The translations under genes and the position numbers were made by a program. A stretch of DNA of 60,194 nt from Lingula anatina (taxonomy: Eukaryota; Brachiopoda; Lingulata; Lingulida; Lingulidae): contig NW_019775533.1 in NCBI RefSeq assembly GCF_001039355.2, forward strand, positions 274,615-334,808, read 5' to 3'. Position 1 is the stretch's first letter. Each line of letters opens with the position of its first letter. Of this stretch, positions 1 through 14,200 are shown piece by piece. The notes under the pieces were generated by a model. The model had not been told where the DNA came from. It ran no database searches and worked only from the letters and a program-made list of their open reading frames with translations.

Positions 1-28
1 ATAAAACCATTTCTCGCTGAAAGAAAAA

Positions 29-59
<31 letters not shown>

Positions 60-85
60 CAAAGCACATGCATTTTAATGCATAC

Positions 86-705
86 TTATTTGGCGTGTAA
101 CTTTCATCTGACTTGTAGTCTGCATATATACAGATATTCTGAATGGTCATCTTCCTGCGGAACTGTATATTGACCAAGTGAGGCTGGGGTCCATCTGACT
201 GCCAGTATGTGTCCATGGATTCATCACGGAGCTGCTCAACTCCAAAACCTTGAAAGAAAGTATTGTACAAAGGACTGGTTGCATTGAACAGAATAGGTTT
301 GAGGCATCAATGCGATGAATGATTTCGTTTCCAACAATGTCATTTAACTGATGCTGATCGATGAAGATTTTAATTGAATTAAACAGTATTCATAGTACCC
401 CCCCCCTTCAAAACAGAATTTGAACTAGGCAAACTGATTACCAATGACAATGAGTAAGACTAGTTTTTAAAGCACTTCCATTCTGCATTTTTAACAAATT
501 TCCTAGTCTTATCCTGTAGACCAACCCTTCATTATTCTTTTTAACTTTTACCAAGATCCTGAATGTGTGAAGCATTTTTTTTAATCTTACCTGGTTTACA
601 TGAAGATAAAGACCACACTGCCTGGTTTCCCACCTCCCTCACTTTGCCATCGTGTTCACCTTTGAATGGATCAGTGTCTTGCTGACCTGAAACTTTCAGG
701 GCCAT
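86..705 (-). CDS. ANAPC10: ANAPC10 (APC10/DOC1), anaphase-promoting complex subunit 10, first two coding exons, 3' part outside window
   Basis: APC10 is the DOC-domain subunit of the anaphase-promoting complex/cyclosome, a nuclear/cytoplasmic E3 ubiquitin ligase; it helps bind D-box substrates and makes them processive targets. Exon 1 coding part is 705-591 (start ATG at 705-703, GAAATGG context), exon 2 is 248-86. Exon 1 ends G|gtaag and exon 2 follows ..ttcaag|GT in matching phase. The joined product reads VREVGNQAVWSLSSCKPG then FGVEQLRDE, TYWQSDGPQPHLVNIQFRR and IYADYKSDESYTP, the hallmark first half of the DOC jelly-roll fold. About the first 92 residues are present; the donor (gtatgc) at 85-80 shows that it continues beyond position 1. 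An in-frame upstream ATG (805-807) would add 34 residues without family resemblance, so the downstream ATG is preferred. It lies head-to-head with AASDH. Gene identity is recognised from the protein family; start choice is inference. Confidence 0.93.
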
Positions 706-1418
706 TTCTATATTACGCTTATCTCTCAAAACCCTACACCGGTGAAATTTCTGTGCAATTGTTATCGGTTCACACCTGGCGCATTTTTTCAGATAATGGT
801 CCTGCACTGGATATTTTAAAGTATAAAGTTGATATTCTTAAGCAGTTTACTAAAAACATCTAATCAAAACGTAGAATATTTTTTTTATAATTAAAAGGAT
901 TTTTATCAGAAGCATTACAAAGTATGATTTCTCGAATTTAAAACAATAAATAACATTGTCTGCGGAGCTACAAATATGTCAGCGCCCAGGTAGTCGAACA
1001 AACGGAATCCGAACTTTTGCTCAGTTGCATCGCTGTTAAAGATAAGGTGAATTAAAAAAAATACATACTATACCGATGAAGCTTTCTTTCTTGTCTTATC
1101 TTTGGGCCTTGTTAAGTTTACCAGAGCGGGATTTTAATTTTCAGTTGTATACCAAACACACAGGGCACAGTCAACGCGGAAAGTGGGGCCCACTGAGAGG
1201 AAATAAGCCTTGTTTTTTTTCTGTTGTCATCACATCATAATGAAGTTGATATGTGTGATGAAGTGTCCCTTCACCGGATTTAGTAAAATTAATAAAGGTT
1301 ATTATATTTTATTTGAATTTCAGTAACAAGCTGCAGAAAATGGCTCATACAGAAGACTTGTAGGTACTTTTGTAGTATANGACTTGTAAATGTACAGGAC
1401 CTAGTAAACCTGATAAAC
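706..1418. promoter_or_regulatory. shared upstream region between ANAPC10 and AASDH
   Basis: These 713 bases separate the two divergent start codons, so they must hold both promoters and both 5' UTRs. I see no TATA box that I would assign and no tRNA or other gene. A short upstream ATG frame (atggct at about 1339) precedes AASDH. One isolated N at 1380 marks an assembly joint about 39 bases before the AASDH ATG, so the exact 5' UTR is not reliable. Bidirectional function is inferred from the arrangement only. Confidence 0.5.
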
Positions 1419-4400
1419 ATGCAGAGCTTACACGCTCTGTTTGAGTTGAGTACACAGCAGCAAGCACATTCAACTGCAGTTGTATTTGATGATGGATTGC
1501 AGTTGGCATCTGTAACATACAGTCAACTGAACAGACACAGTCTAGCGGTAAGGGTAATTAACTGTGTAAACCTGGTTGTATGTGCATTTAGTTTGCTGTT
1601 AGCGGGTAGACTTCTTCTCTTGTAAGTGTGCTGGAATTATTGAGAGAACTTTGTTGATTGTCATTTTGTTCTGTTGTTGTCTTTATGTACTGTTTATGGC
1701 ACATTTCAGTTGCTACTTACAAAGCTATTTATACATGATTTTTATAATAACTGTAAGGAATATAAGTAGAACTGATCATTTTTTATACCATCTATTTTAG
1801 GTAAGTGAGCTGCTGAAGGAAGCTGGCTGTTCTCCTGGTGAAATTGTTGGAGTTATGGTAAACCCTAGTGTGCTAATGCCTGCTGTACTCATAGGGTATG
1901 TATGTACTGTGTAAATATATGATTTTGACCACAGGTTCAGATTGTGAAAAACCTTAACTGGAAATAGTCCACCTAACATATCACCAGACCATCTGGTTGC
2001 TTGCAAGGGGTTCCCACCTACTCCTTGTAGATTATTGTCACCTCTGCTTTCTTTTAATGTCATTTTTTTAAATATAATTAATGGATAATTAAATTGCATC
2101 AAATTTTGTTTCTTAATACTTGGATTTGGGAAAAACATAGAGTCCCTTGAAATTACATTAATATATGATATTTTTCCATTCACAGGATTATGAAGGCAGG
2201 GTGTGCTTATTTGCCTATTGACCCAACACTAGGGGGCACTGCAACCCAGGAAACACTGCAACGGTGTCAAGCCAGGTTTCTGTTTGCAGACGCATCTGTC
2301 CATCAGGTAAGCAGAAAATGATATGAGCTTCAAAAATGTAATTCTTAGAAGAAATACAAGATTCAGTTATCAAATAAAGTAAAGTTAATATTTCTCTTGA
2401 AACTTAGTTAACAGAGTTACAAAGATTCTGTAATCAAGCACAATGATGGTTTTATAAAGCGATTATAAATGTTGCTCATTTAACTTGAATTTGAACATAT
2501 ATTTTGAGTCCTTATTCATTTCTAATTGAAAAGATGATGAGTATGGATTGTTGTCTGATTAAAGGTTTCACTGAAAGTTGTTTCTTTAAATTCTAACACT
2601 TCAGATTGCATGGATTTAAATTCCTAATATAATTTGCTTCATAGAAAATTCTGAGTGAGACCAAATTGACAGAGTTCAAGACACAGTGTAGCACCCTGCA
2701 GAAGCCCAGTTTCTCACTTTTTCATATAGAGGGGGCTCCAGTCTGCCCTTGTCCAATACAAGACCTTGCCTATGTGATTACTACATCAGGAACAACTGGC
2801 ATTCCTAAACTGGTCTATGTGCCACACAGCTGCATTATGCCAAATATTACAGACTTGAAGTGAGTGCTATAAAATAGAATTTTCCAAAAGATGATACGAA
2901 GAACTTTACAAAGATACATACCCATAATGTTATTAAAGTAAATACTCATGCTGTTTTTAAATGTGTTATGAAGATACCAGTAAGAGCCTTTGACTCCAAA
3001 GATATATAATCCATTATTTTTGAGGTTGTTGATGAAGTCATAAAGCAAAACATTTCCAAAAATTGTGCTTATTCATATTTCAAAAAATTCTATCAGCTTA
3101 GTACTTGTATATTAATTTGCTCTACAGGTGTCTGCTGAAGCCATGTCCTGGTGATGTGATTTTCATGGCCTCTCCACTGACCTTTGACCCCAGTGTAGTT
3201 GAGATGTTCCTGGCTCTTGGGTCTGGCGCCACACTTCTCATTGTGCCACATGCTGTGAAGGCAGCACCCAAACTGTGTGAGGAAGTCCTGTGTGGAAGGA
3301 ATAAAGTGACAATATTGCAGGTATGAAAACTGAATATTTGTATTTATTTGGTGGATAGTGTTTCTTTTAGTGTTTGGTGCCTGAATCTTATCTGACCCTA
3401 GTGTTACAAAGTGACTATAAGGTGCTGAGAGACACACGAGTTTCAGAGTCTGTGGGAAATGTTACTGTTTTATATCAGCATTACTTAAATGGCACAGAGA
3501 ACATGTGCTAAACAGAGGAATAAGTTACTGACCTGAAGCTCAGGATGTGTAGACTAGTTTCGTCATATAGAGCTGCACTGATGCCCCTCTTTTTACTTTT
3601 TAATAACAAAATATCTCATGGTGACAGAAAGCAAAAACTGGACCAGGGAATAAGTTACTGACAGCTACACCAAAGCTCAGGACCTGTAGAGAAGACTCAG
3701 AGAATATTTTTCTTCATCTGGAGATGTACTTCTCTTTTCATTAACAAAATATTTCAAAATAAATGCAATTTTTTTTTGTTTCAGGCAACACCCACATTCT
3801 TATCCAGGTTTGGCAACAAGGTTCTGCAATCAAGTTTGTTAAGTCAAGACACTTCTCTCAGAGCTCTGATCCTGGGGGGTGAGAGCTTCCCCTCTCCACA
3901 AACACTGAGAACCTGGAGGGCAGAGGGGAACCAGACCAAAATGTACAATATCTATGGCATAACTGAGGTCTCATGTTGGGCAATGCTGAAGGAAATAACA
4001 GAGGAAGAATTAGGGTGAGTTGCCACTCTTATTACTTTATTCCATGACAGAGATCTATGTTATGATTTTTCAATGCAAGAACAGTTTATTGCCAGTGTAA
4101 TTAGTGTGAAACATTTGGAACAAAACATTGAGTCTCAAAAATGCTTTTCAGGGCAGGTTCTCCACATCAGGCTGTTTCCCTTGGTCATCCTATGTTGGAC
4201 ACAGAAGTTCAGGTCTTGGACACATCTGGTGTTGCTGTCCAGAGTGGGGAAGGGCAGTTGTTTGTAGGTAACAGAAAAAAATAGAAAAACAGTTATACAA
4301 AATCCTAATGTAATTTGTTCTTTGTCATGTTTTTTCACACTCGCATTCTGTGAGTTTCTATGTACCATGCCATAGTTACAATATTATTCAACGAGGGAAA

Positions 4401-7400
4401 TTCAGTTGTCATGTGAAAAACAAGAGGCAGGATCTTGCAATACATGATACATTTTTAAAAAATTTTAAATCAAATGCAATTTGTAAAACAATTTCATTAA
4501 ATGAACTACTGTATAATTCAGGAGGGAGCAAGAGAAGATGCTTCGTAAGTGAGATGTCCAGTCCATCGAGGTTAGATCTGGTTGCCATGCCGACCATGCA
4601 TGCCACAGGGGACTGGGTAAGATTGGAAGAAGACGGTAGAATTGTTTACCAGGGAAGAAAAGATGAACAGATCAAGAGACATGGCAAGAGACTGAATCTG
4701 GTGGAGTTGACCAAGGTAGAGAAAACTTGTAGATTTTATAACAAGAAATCAATGCAATCAACATTTTTTGATGAATTCTTATGGTCAGAAAAAGGCCCAG
4801 GACCAGTATCTTGAAGTTAATAATCATTCCCATTGATATAAGATAGAGAATGATATTTTGCAATTACCTTTCTGTTATCAAGTGCATTTCATTGGCTCAA
4901 TGATAATTGTTCTATCTGATAAAATCTCAGTCAAGCTATTTCAAAAGTGTGATTCTGCATATTACTTACTTTTCATTTTCAATCCATTTTTGAGGAAAGA
5001 TGTCTTTTCATTTTTAGTTCACTGAGCAACAGATTCCTGGGCTGTATTGTGTGACCTTGAATAGAGAAAATGGCCTGTATTTGTTCATCCAGTTCCCCGG
5101 TGACTGGGATATAGTGGGTTTGATTGAGAAGGTAGAGAAGAGAATAAGTGAGCACCTACCACCACATTACAAACCAGACATCATACACATGGTACAGGAG
5201 ATACCAGTTACAAGACATGGTGGGTAACATATCTGAAGTATCTGAATGTTCAGTTGTATATTATATTTCTCCATGACCTTTTTTATTTTATTTTTTGTTT
5301 TGTTTTCTTTTCTTTCGGACATTTATTCTGAAAATTTTCAAAGGTCCTTGATCAGTGTGTTTTTCAGATTTTAGAATTTATATTTAAAGTGTTTGCATTA
5401 TCTGACATTTGAGTAGCAAACACTTTACCACCAGTCATGGGTGCAATTATATCTGAAATATGTGTACATCAAACAGGTGCTTTTATTAGTTATTGCAGCT
5501 TGTGTTTTAACACACATTTAAGCCAGCTTGACTCATTTTTAGTGTATTCCACCCATACTTTGTTATTAGTTTCCTTTGTTTTTATGACTGGATCCATTTT
5601 TGGATAACACGATAAAGGAACCATAATATTTGCCATCCAATACAATGATTGATAAATCACATCAGGCTATTACTTACTATATTGATACAATAAGTCATCA
5701 GAGTTATGCTTACATGCTGTACAGTGATTGTGACTCTTCCCTTTCTATGGATGGACAGATTGCAAAGATTACCTAGTGGTGTAGTTTCAACATCAGAAAC
5801 ATTGGTGCTATTCAAATTACTCAGATCAATCATTGGCAGCAACTGTTATACATGCAATGATTAAGTCTCGCCTTAACTACTGTAATGCATTGCTCTTTTG
5901 TTGCACCAAGCAATGGATAAATAAACTGCAGCTTATTCAAAGTATTTCAGTTCACCTCTTAACCAGCACACCCAGTGAAATTCATTTCACACTGGTTTTT
6001 AAACAGTCTTGAATGAACTATAGAATTATAGAAATTCTTGACAATTTTAAGAAAGAATTTTTTAAAAAGTTTTTATTTTAATGGACTGGATTTTTGTGTT
6101 CATTTTAAAATCATTTTGTAAATTCTATTGAACATTTTAAATGGATTTAACACTTTAGATAAATATTATTATTATTATTATTATTTAAAGGTAAAGTGGA
6201 TAAGGAAGCTCTTCTTGCAGAGTTTGAAAAAAACAGGCAGTACACATCTGGTTCTACAGTCAAACAAGTGCTTCAAGAAGTTTGGAAGGTTTGAATACCA
6301 CAAATTGTAAAACCATAAAAATGATGTATTTTCCTCTTCTTCAAGAGTGGCTATTTAAAAGGGGGATTATTTTGATTCAACAAGTAATGAAATAGCACAT
6401 GGAGGTCTGAGATGCATATAAGGAATGTGTGTTTTACTTCTCTTTTTTAAATGTATTTTAGATAACTGTCAAATAATATTAGACATAAATTTTGATATTT
6501 ATGTGAAAAATACTTTGAAATGTTGTTGATTTCAGGATGTTATTGGTCATCTCCCAGATGTTAAGGATAGATGGATGGAGAGAGGAGGAAACTCCCTAAT
6601 GGCAGTTCACATGACTCAGACATTAGAAACAGTTTTCCAATCTTCCTTTCCACTCCTGTTAGATAGCATTTTACACAAGACATTCAGTGAGATAGAAGAC
6701 TACATCAGTAATGAAATCAATCATGGTTCTTTAATTGTTGATGTACAATCTAGAGATAAACGTGACAAATGCACAAATGCTTTTAAGGAACATCCTTGCA
6801 AACCCTTGACAGCAGGTTCATTAATTACTTCCACAAGTATGAAAAATGAGATTCAGAATGTGATGTCAAATACTGAAAATTTCTCAGAAATTAGCCAAGT
6901 TGGAAAGAAAAGAAAATTACAAAATGAAGAAACGGACTTTGTTCAGATGCTGAATGGAAGTGGCACTAAGCATCCTGTAACGGGCATTTTGTCTATTCAA
7001 AGGGGATCAAAGTATTTAACTCACTGCAATGAAAGCACAGGAGCACAAAGTTTCCAAAAGTTATCTTCACCAAGAAAACCAAGCCTCAAAAGACCAGAGA
7101 TAGTTGAAGGCTGGAAATATGACACAGGGAAGTGTGTTGATGCTTCTCCACTACTGGTTTTAAGAGACAGGTACAAGGCCCATACTAGCCGAAGTATATT
7201 TTTGCCATATGCTAATTAAGAAAATCTGGGCTAATGAAAAAAACATAATCTGAATACTGTTATTTGAATGCAGTTCTGAGAGATATTTAAACGAAAAAAT
7301 TGTAATAAGACCATTGAATTCACCAGTTATAAGTATTTATGATAACAGTTTGTGTTTAGATAACTTAATTGTTTGATTATGTGTCTTTTACTTTGTAATG

Positions 7401-10354
7401 TAGGGGCCAGGGCCAAGTCTTCATAGGCTCTCACTCACACAGGGTCTCTGCCATAGATTTACATACTGGGAATGTTCACTGGGACAGAGAGCTAGGGGAC
7501 AGAATTGAGTCATCACCTTGTCTGTCAGCTTGTGGGAATTATGTCATTGTTGGTGAGTTAAAACTTAATAAATACAAATAGCAAAGCATGTGTCTTTTCA
7601 CATATCTTGAAATGTATTTTGCATTAAATTATTTTAACGGCATAAGAAAAATGATTTTGCAGAAATTATGATTAACTGTTTCTTTCTGCTGTCATTAATT
7701 CTTATTTGGATGATACATTGGGTTCATCAATTTCTTAACTAAGATTAATCTGAAGGGGCTTCAATAGTTGATACCCATACTTAGTCCCATTTTCTTTTAT
7801 GTGAATAACTTCCTCAGTTTCCTGGTCAGGTTAAGGTCATCCAGATACGGAAGAGAAAAGAGTTTGTTTTATTGTTGTAGGGGGCATTCACAACCAATTG
7901 ATCCATGGACTAACTAGTCCAGGGAATTTTGAATTTTAGAACTGTGTAAATCTGTTATTTGTGGTTTATTTCTCTGATTTTATCCGCTTTATTCACTACT
8001 AGGATGTTACAACCATGCTGTTTATGTCTTGGAAGCTTTGAGTGGAGACATCTGGTGGCAGTTTAAGACATCAGGGCCAGTCAAAAGTTCTCCATATGTA
8101 AATCCTGTGAATGCTTTGGTGTATGTGGGATCACATGATCACCATTTATATGGTCTGGATATTAAGGTGAGGGTAAAAATATGAGACAGCATGAAAAATT
8201 AAGTTTGTGAAATTCATCATTTGTATTTGTATGTTTAGAACACTAAAAGAAATGAATATTTTCAGGCTCAGACAACTTGAAACTGTTTAAAGGCTATTAG
8301 CTACATCTATTTTTAAGTCCACATGTATATAGATATATTACCAAAGAATTTGGGATATAGACTCTTAGACTATAAACAGCTAATGCAAATATGCAAGTTG
8401 TGAAATAAAGCATAAATGCCTCATTACTATTGTTATCTTTGTATGTAAAAATGCATGTAAATGTATACAGTATTTGGAAACCAGCAGAATGCAATGTATG
8501 TGGCAGTAACAATAATCAGTATACCTGTTTTTATGTTATAATAACATCTTATTGTGGTTTTAATGTCAGGTCCTTGGATTTTTATACGTGTGAATATTTT
8601 ACACACTCACACACACACACGCATACATGCACGCATGCATACACACACACACACACATATAAACATGTGCACACGCAGGCACCCACCAATAATAATAACA
8701 ACAACACATATTTTCCTTTCCTAGTCCCAGCAGTGTGCTTGGAAGCGAGACCTTGGTGAAGGCAGTGTGTTCTCGTCTCCTGTAGTATCACCTGACTCCT
8801 GCCATGTCTATGCTGCCACACTAGCAGGAACAGTATTCAAGATGTCGGCAGTAAGTTGAACCCTCATTTGCTAGGTCTTGTGATTTGTTAATTTGTTTGA
8901 TGATGATGATTTGGTAAACTAATCTTTTATTTTATTTCCTTATATAAATGAACAAAATCAAGAATAATTTTTTAAAATATTTTTTATATGTTAGTGAACA
9001 AAGCCAGTAAATGATAGAAAAATGAATGAATGATTGAATATAAATATAATTTTAAAAAACGGTGTTATAAAGGGCATCTGACCTTGTTGGTAAGAGGGAG
9101 GAGGGGTCCATTATTTCATTGCAGAAAAGGTGAATGCTTAAAAATACAGACATTTGTTTCAACTCATGATAATTGCACCAACACCTACTTTCACTGTATT
9201 GTGAGTAATAATAGTAATGCAGTCAAATGGTTTTAAGGTAACTTTATGCTCTTTGCAATTGCTTTTATCATTTGTCCTTCCATTTGCCAAGCTAAATGTA
9301 GATTTATTTGCAGGATACGGGCAGAGTTAATTGGATGTTTTATGATAAATCCGATACCAAGCCATTTTTCTCCTCGCCTGCTCTCACTCAGGAAGGAGTA
9401 TGCATAGGTTGTGTCAATGGAAAATTGTATCACATAGATTATAATGGAAAAATGGTAGGAAGCAGCTGGTTGACAGATAACTATTAGTTTGCAATGTACT
9501 TGGCCTAAGCACATTTTACTTCTCCTTTGTGGTCGTAGCTTTTACTTCACTTAATGAATCCAAATACTTGTAGAGATATCAGCAAATTTGATATGGTTCT
9601 CTTGGCGTAACTTGAACTTAAGTTTGCTGTTCGATGCTCTTGACATAAAAACTGGCTGATTACTTATTGTATCTGATTTTTTCTACCACATTTAGTTAGC
9701 ATACATGTTGATTGAAATTTGAAAAGGAAATGTGTTTACTTTGTCCAGATTTGTCAAAAGACAATGTACTGTATACCTTTTCACTGTTTAGTTACTGAAC
9801 TGTGTAATGGTTATATGTATCTTTATAACAATGCATGGATTGAAGTTAAACTTTTTTTTCAGCTTTGGTCTTACAGTACAAGTGGTCCAATATTTTCCAA
9901 TCCCTGTATCCATCAATCTGATGACAGAAAAACAGAACTGATCATCTTTGGATCACATGATCATTATGTTTATTGTTTACCATCAGATGCGCCCACACTG
10001 AGGTGGAAAATGAAGACCAGTTCTCAGGTGTATTCCACACCTTTTGTGTTCCCAGTGTTAAAAACTGAAATTGTGCCGAAACTCACTGACAATTCAAATG
10101 AAATCCCTAACACATCAGAAAAGCCTGGAAACATCTGCAAGAACGTTAAAAATTTTGAAACATATGAAAACTTTGTGTGCGTCTGCGCGACCAATGGTTC
10201 CTTGTACTTGTTAGCACTTGAAGATGGCACCTGCTTCTCTCAGTATAATCTCCCAGGGGAAGTGTTCTCTTCTCCTGTTGTGTTTGGGGACAAGATTCTG
10301 GTAGGATGCAGAGATGACTACATCTACTGTTTGCAGATGAGATCTTCTAGTTGA
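1419..10354 (+). CDS. AASDH: AASDH (acyl-CoA synthetase family member 4, beta-alanine-activating enzyme), complete, 16 exons
   Basis: Exons: 1419-1547, 1801-1895, 2186-2306, 2645-2859, 3128-3320, 3785-4014, 4152-4267, 4522-4715, 5018-5219, 6191-6288, 6536-7170, 7404-7552, 8003-8166, 8725-8850, 9314-9454, 9863-10354. All junctions are GT..AG and in phase; the sum is 3,300 nt, 1,099 residues, almost exactly the length of the human protein (1,098). Domains in order: an NRPS-like adenylation domain (about 1-505) with core motif TSGTTGIPK at 162-170, NIYGITE, TGDWVR, GRKDEQIKRHGKR and the catalytic-lysine motif HGKVD (K500); a carrier-protein domain with GGNSLMAV, where Ser551 would carry phosphopantetheine; a low-complexity linker encoded by the long exon 11; and a C-terminal PQQ/WD-like beta-propeller (about 743-1099) with repeated 'GS.DH..Y.L' blades. 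The family is a cytosolic beta-alanine-activating enzyme; its physiological product is still debated. Start: first ATG of the open exon, with no upstream in-frame alternative that resembles the family. Confidence 0.95.
7881..7920 (+). mobile_element. solo end of the GGACTAACTAGTCC inverted-repeat family (AASDH intron 12)
   Basis: The segment starts GGGGCATTCACAACC and contains ATCCATGGACTAACTAGTCC, matching the ends of the elements at 28252-28452 and 57690-57867. No opposite arm was found nearby, so it looks like a decayed or truncated copy. The allelic copy is at 12907-12948. Confidence 0.5.
8607..8665 (+). repeat. CA-rich microsatellite in AASDH intron 13
   Basis: Interrupted (CA)n/(CATG) tract just before exon 14. 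The allelic copy at 13573-13645 differs in length and interruptions, as expected for a polymorphic microsatellite. Confidence 0.8.
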
Positions 10355-11219
10355 ACATCATTAAGGCCTCTTAAGAATGGGCACTACATGCACTCTTTTG
10401 TCATTTGGGTTTGGAAATTTAGAAGGTAATTATATATTCATCAGTCAATTTCATTTTCTGTCTTTCTTATGTGAAATTCATGTTATTTATTTTTATTCAA
10501 TATTTTATGACCAGTTTAAAACCAACCTAGGGGAAGTACAATGCATNTTTCCTTTGTTTTTATGACTGGATCCATTTTTGGATAACACGATAAAGGAACC
10601 ATAATATTTGCCATCCAATACAATGATTGATAAATCACATCAGGCTATTACTTACTATATTGATACAATAAGTCATCAGAGTTATGCTTACATGCTTTAC
10701 AGTGATTGTGACTCTTCCCTTTCTATGGATGGACAGATTGCAAAGATTACCTAGTGGTGTAGTTTCAACATCAGAAACATTGGTGCTATTCAAATTACTC
10801 AGATCAATCATTGGCACCAACTGTTATACATGCAATGATTAAGTCTCGCCTTAACTACTGTAATGCATTGCTCTTTGGTTGCACCAAGCAATGGATAAAT
10901 AAACTGCAGCTTATTCAAAGTATTTCAGTTCACCTCTTAACCAGCACACCCAGGGAAATTCATTTTACACTGGTTTTTAAACAGTCTTGAATGAACTATA
11001 GAATTATAGAAATTCTTGACAATTTTAAGAAAGAATTTTTTAAAAAGTTTATATCTTAATGGACTGGATTTTAAACTGACCTTTAACTCTGTGCTTTATG
11101 TTTCTTATACTATTCAATAATTTTGTGTTCATTTCAAAATCATTTTGTAAATTCTATTGAACATTTTAAATGGATTTAACACTTTAGATAAATATTATTA
11201 TTATTATTATTTCTTAAAG

Positions 11220-14200
11220 GTAAAGTGGATAAGGAAGCTCTTCTTGCAGAGTTTGAAAAAAGCAGGCAGTACACATCTGGTTCTACAGTCAAACAAGTGC
11301 TTCAAGAAATTTGGAAGGTTTGAATACCACAAATTGTAAAACCATAAAAATGATGTATTTTCCTCTTCTTCAAGAGTGGCTATTTCAAAGGGGGATTATT
11401 TTGATTCAACAAGTAATGAAATAGCACATGGAGGTCTGAGATGCATATAAGGAATGTGCGTTTTACTTCTCTTTTTTAAATGTATTTTAGATAACTGTCA
11501 AATAATATTAGACATAAATCTTGATATTTATGTGAAAAATACTTTGAAATGTTGTTGATTTCAGGATGTTATTGGTCATCTCCCAGATGTTAAGGATAGA
11601 TGGATGGAGAGAGGAGGAAACTCCCTAATGGCAGTTCACATGACTCAGACATTAGAAACAGTTTTCCAATCTTCCTTTCCACTCCTGTTAGATAGCATTT
11701 TACACAAGACATCCAGTGAGATAGAAGACTACATCAGTAATGAAATCAATCATGGGTCTTTAATTGTTGATGTACAATCTAGAGATAAACGTGACAAATG
11801 CACAAATGCTTTTAAGGAACATCCTTTCAAACCCTTGACAGCAGGTTCATTAATTACTTCCACAAGTATGAAAAATGAGATTCAGAATGTGATGTCAAAT
11901 ACTGAAAATTTCTCAGAAATTAGCCAAGTTGGAAAGAAAAGAAAATTACAAAATGAAGAAACGGACTTTGTTCAGATGCTGAATGGAAGTGGCACTAAGC
12001 ATCCTGTAACGGGCATTTTGTCTATTCAAAGGGGATCAAAGTATTTAACTCACTGCAATGAAAGCACAGGAGCACAAAGTTTCCAAAAGTTATCTTCACC
12101 AAGAAAACCAAGCCTCAAAAGACCAGAGGTAGTTGAAGGCTGGAAATATGACACAGGGAAGTGTGTTGATGCTTCTCCACTACTGGTTTTAAGAGACAGG
12201 TACAAGGCCCATACTAGCCGAAGTATATTTTTGCCATATGCTAATTAAGAAAATCTGGGCTAATGAAAAAAACATAATCTGAATACTGTTATTTGAATGC
12301 AGTTCTGAGAGATATTCAAACGAAAAAATTGTAATAAGACCATTGAATTCACTAGTTATAAGTATTTATGATAACAGTTTGTGTTTAGATAACTTTATTG
12401 TTTGATATGTGTCTTTTACTTTGTAATGTAGAGGTCAGGGACAAGTCTTCATAGGCTCTCACTCACACAGGGTCTCTGCCATAGATTTACATACTGGGAA
12501 TGTTCACTGGGACAGAGAGCTAGGGGACAGAATTGAGTCATCACCTTGCCTGTCATCTTGTGGGAATTATGTCATTGTTGGTGAGTTAAAACTTAATAAA
12601 TACAAATAGCAAAGCACGCGTCTTTTCACATATCTTGAAATGTATTTTGCATTAAATTATTTTTACGGCATAAGAAAAATAATTTTGCAGAAATTATGAT
12701 TAACTGTTACTTTCTGCTGTCATTAATTCTTATTTGGATGATATATTGGGTTCATCAATTTCTTGACTAAGATTAATCTGAAGGGGCTTCAATAATTGAT
12801 ACCTATACTCAGTCCCATTTCCTTTTATGTGAATAACTTCCTCAGTTTCTTGGTCAAGTTAAAGTCATCCAAATACAGAAGAGAAAAGAAGATGTTTTAT
12901 TGTTGTAGGGGGCATTCACAACCAATTGATCCATGGACTAACTAGTCCGGGGAATTTTGAATTTTAGAACTGTGTAAATCTGTTATTTGTGGTTTATTTC
13001 TCTGATTTTATCTTCTTTATTCACTACTAGGATGTTACAACCATGCTGTTTATGTCTTGGATGCTTTGAGTGGAGACATCTGGTGGCAGTTTAAGACATC
13101 AGGGCCAGTGAAAAGTTCCCCATGCATAAATCCTGTGAATGCTTTGGTGTATGTGGGTTCACATGATCACCATTTGTATGGGCTGGATATTAAGGTGAGG
13201 GTAGCTTTGTGGTGAGAATAGAAGACAACATGAAAAATCAGTTATATTAATAATTTGTTTTTTATGCTTAGAACACTGAAAAAAAATTTAGGCCAAGACA
13301 ACTTGAAATCTGTATAAAGGCTATAGCTACACCTATTTCAAAATCTCTGTACATGTATGGGATGTAGAGGTCATAGATTATAAATGACTATGCTAAAATG
13401 CTCTCTATATATGTAAAGAAGCATGTAAAGATATACAGTAGTTGAAAACCAGCAGAATGCAATGTGGCAGTAACAATAATCAGTATACCTTTTATTATGT
13501 TATAATAACTTCTTATTGTGGTTTTAATGTCAGCAGGCTGGGTCATTGGATTATTATACGTGTGAATATTTTACACACACAGGCATGCATGCACGCATGC
13601 GTACACATACACACGCACATGTAAACACATGTGCACACACAGGCACCCACCAATAATAATAACAACAACACATATTTTCCTTTCCCAGTCCCAGCAGTGT
13701 GCTTGGAAGCGAGACCTTGGTGGAGGAAGTGTGTTCTCGTCTCCTGTAGTATCACCTGACTCCTGCAATGTCTATGCTGCCACACTAGCAGGAACAGTAG
13801 TCAAGCTGTCTGCAGTAAGTTGAACCCTCATTTGCTAGGTCTTGTGATTTGTTAATTTGTTTGATGATGATGATTTTGTAAGCTAATTTTTTATTTTATT
13901 TATTTTATATAGGGAGGAGGGGTCCATTATTTCATTGCAGAAAAAGTGAATGCTAAAAAATACAGACATTTGTTTCAACTCATGATTATTGCACCAACAC
14001 CTACTTTCACTGTATTGTGAGTAATAATAGTAATGCAGTCAAATGGTTTTAAAGTAACTGATAATAATGCTCTTTGCAATTGCTTTTATCATTTGTTTGC
14101 CATTTGCCAAGTTAAATGTAGATTTATTTGCAGGATATGGGCAAAGTTAATTGGATGTTTTATGATAAATCCGATACCAAGCCATTTTTCTCCTCACCTG

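Noticed and set aside
8582-8821. Minus-strand frame rich in Cys and Val
   Set aside because: It is a translation of the CA-repeat tract and antisense of AASDH exon 14; no real protein pattern.
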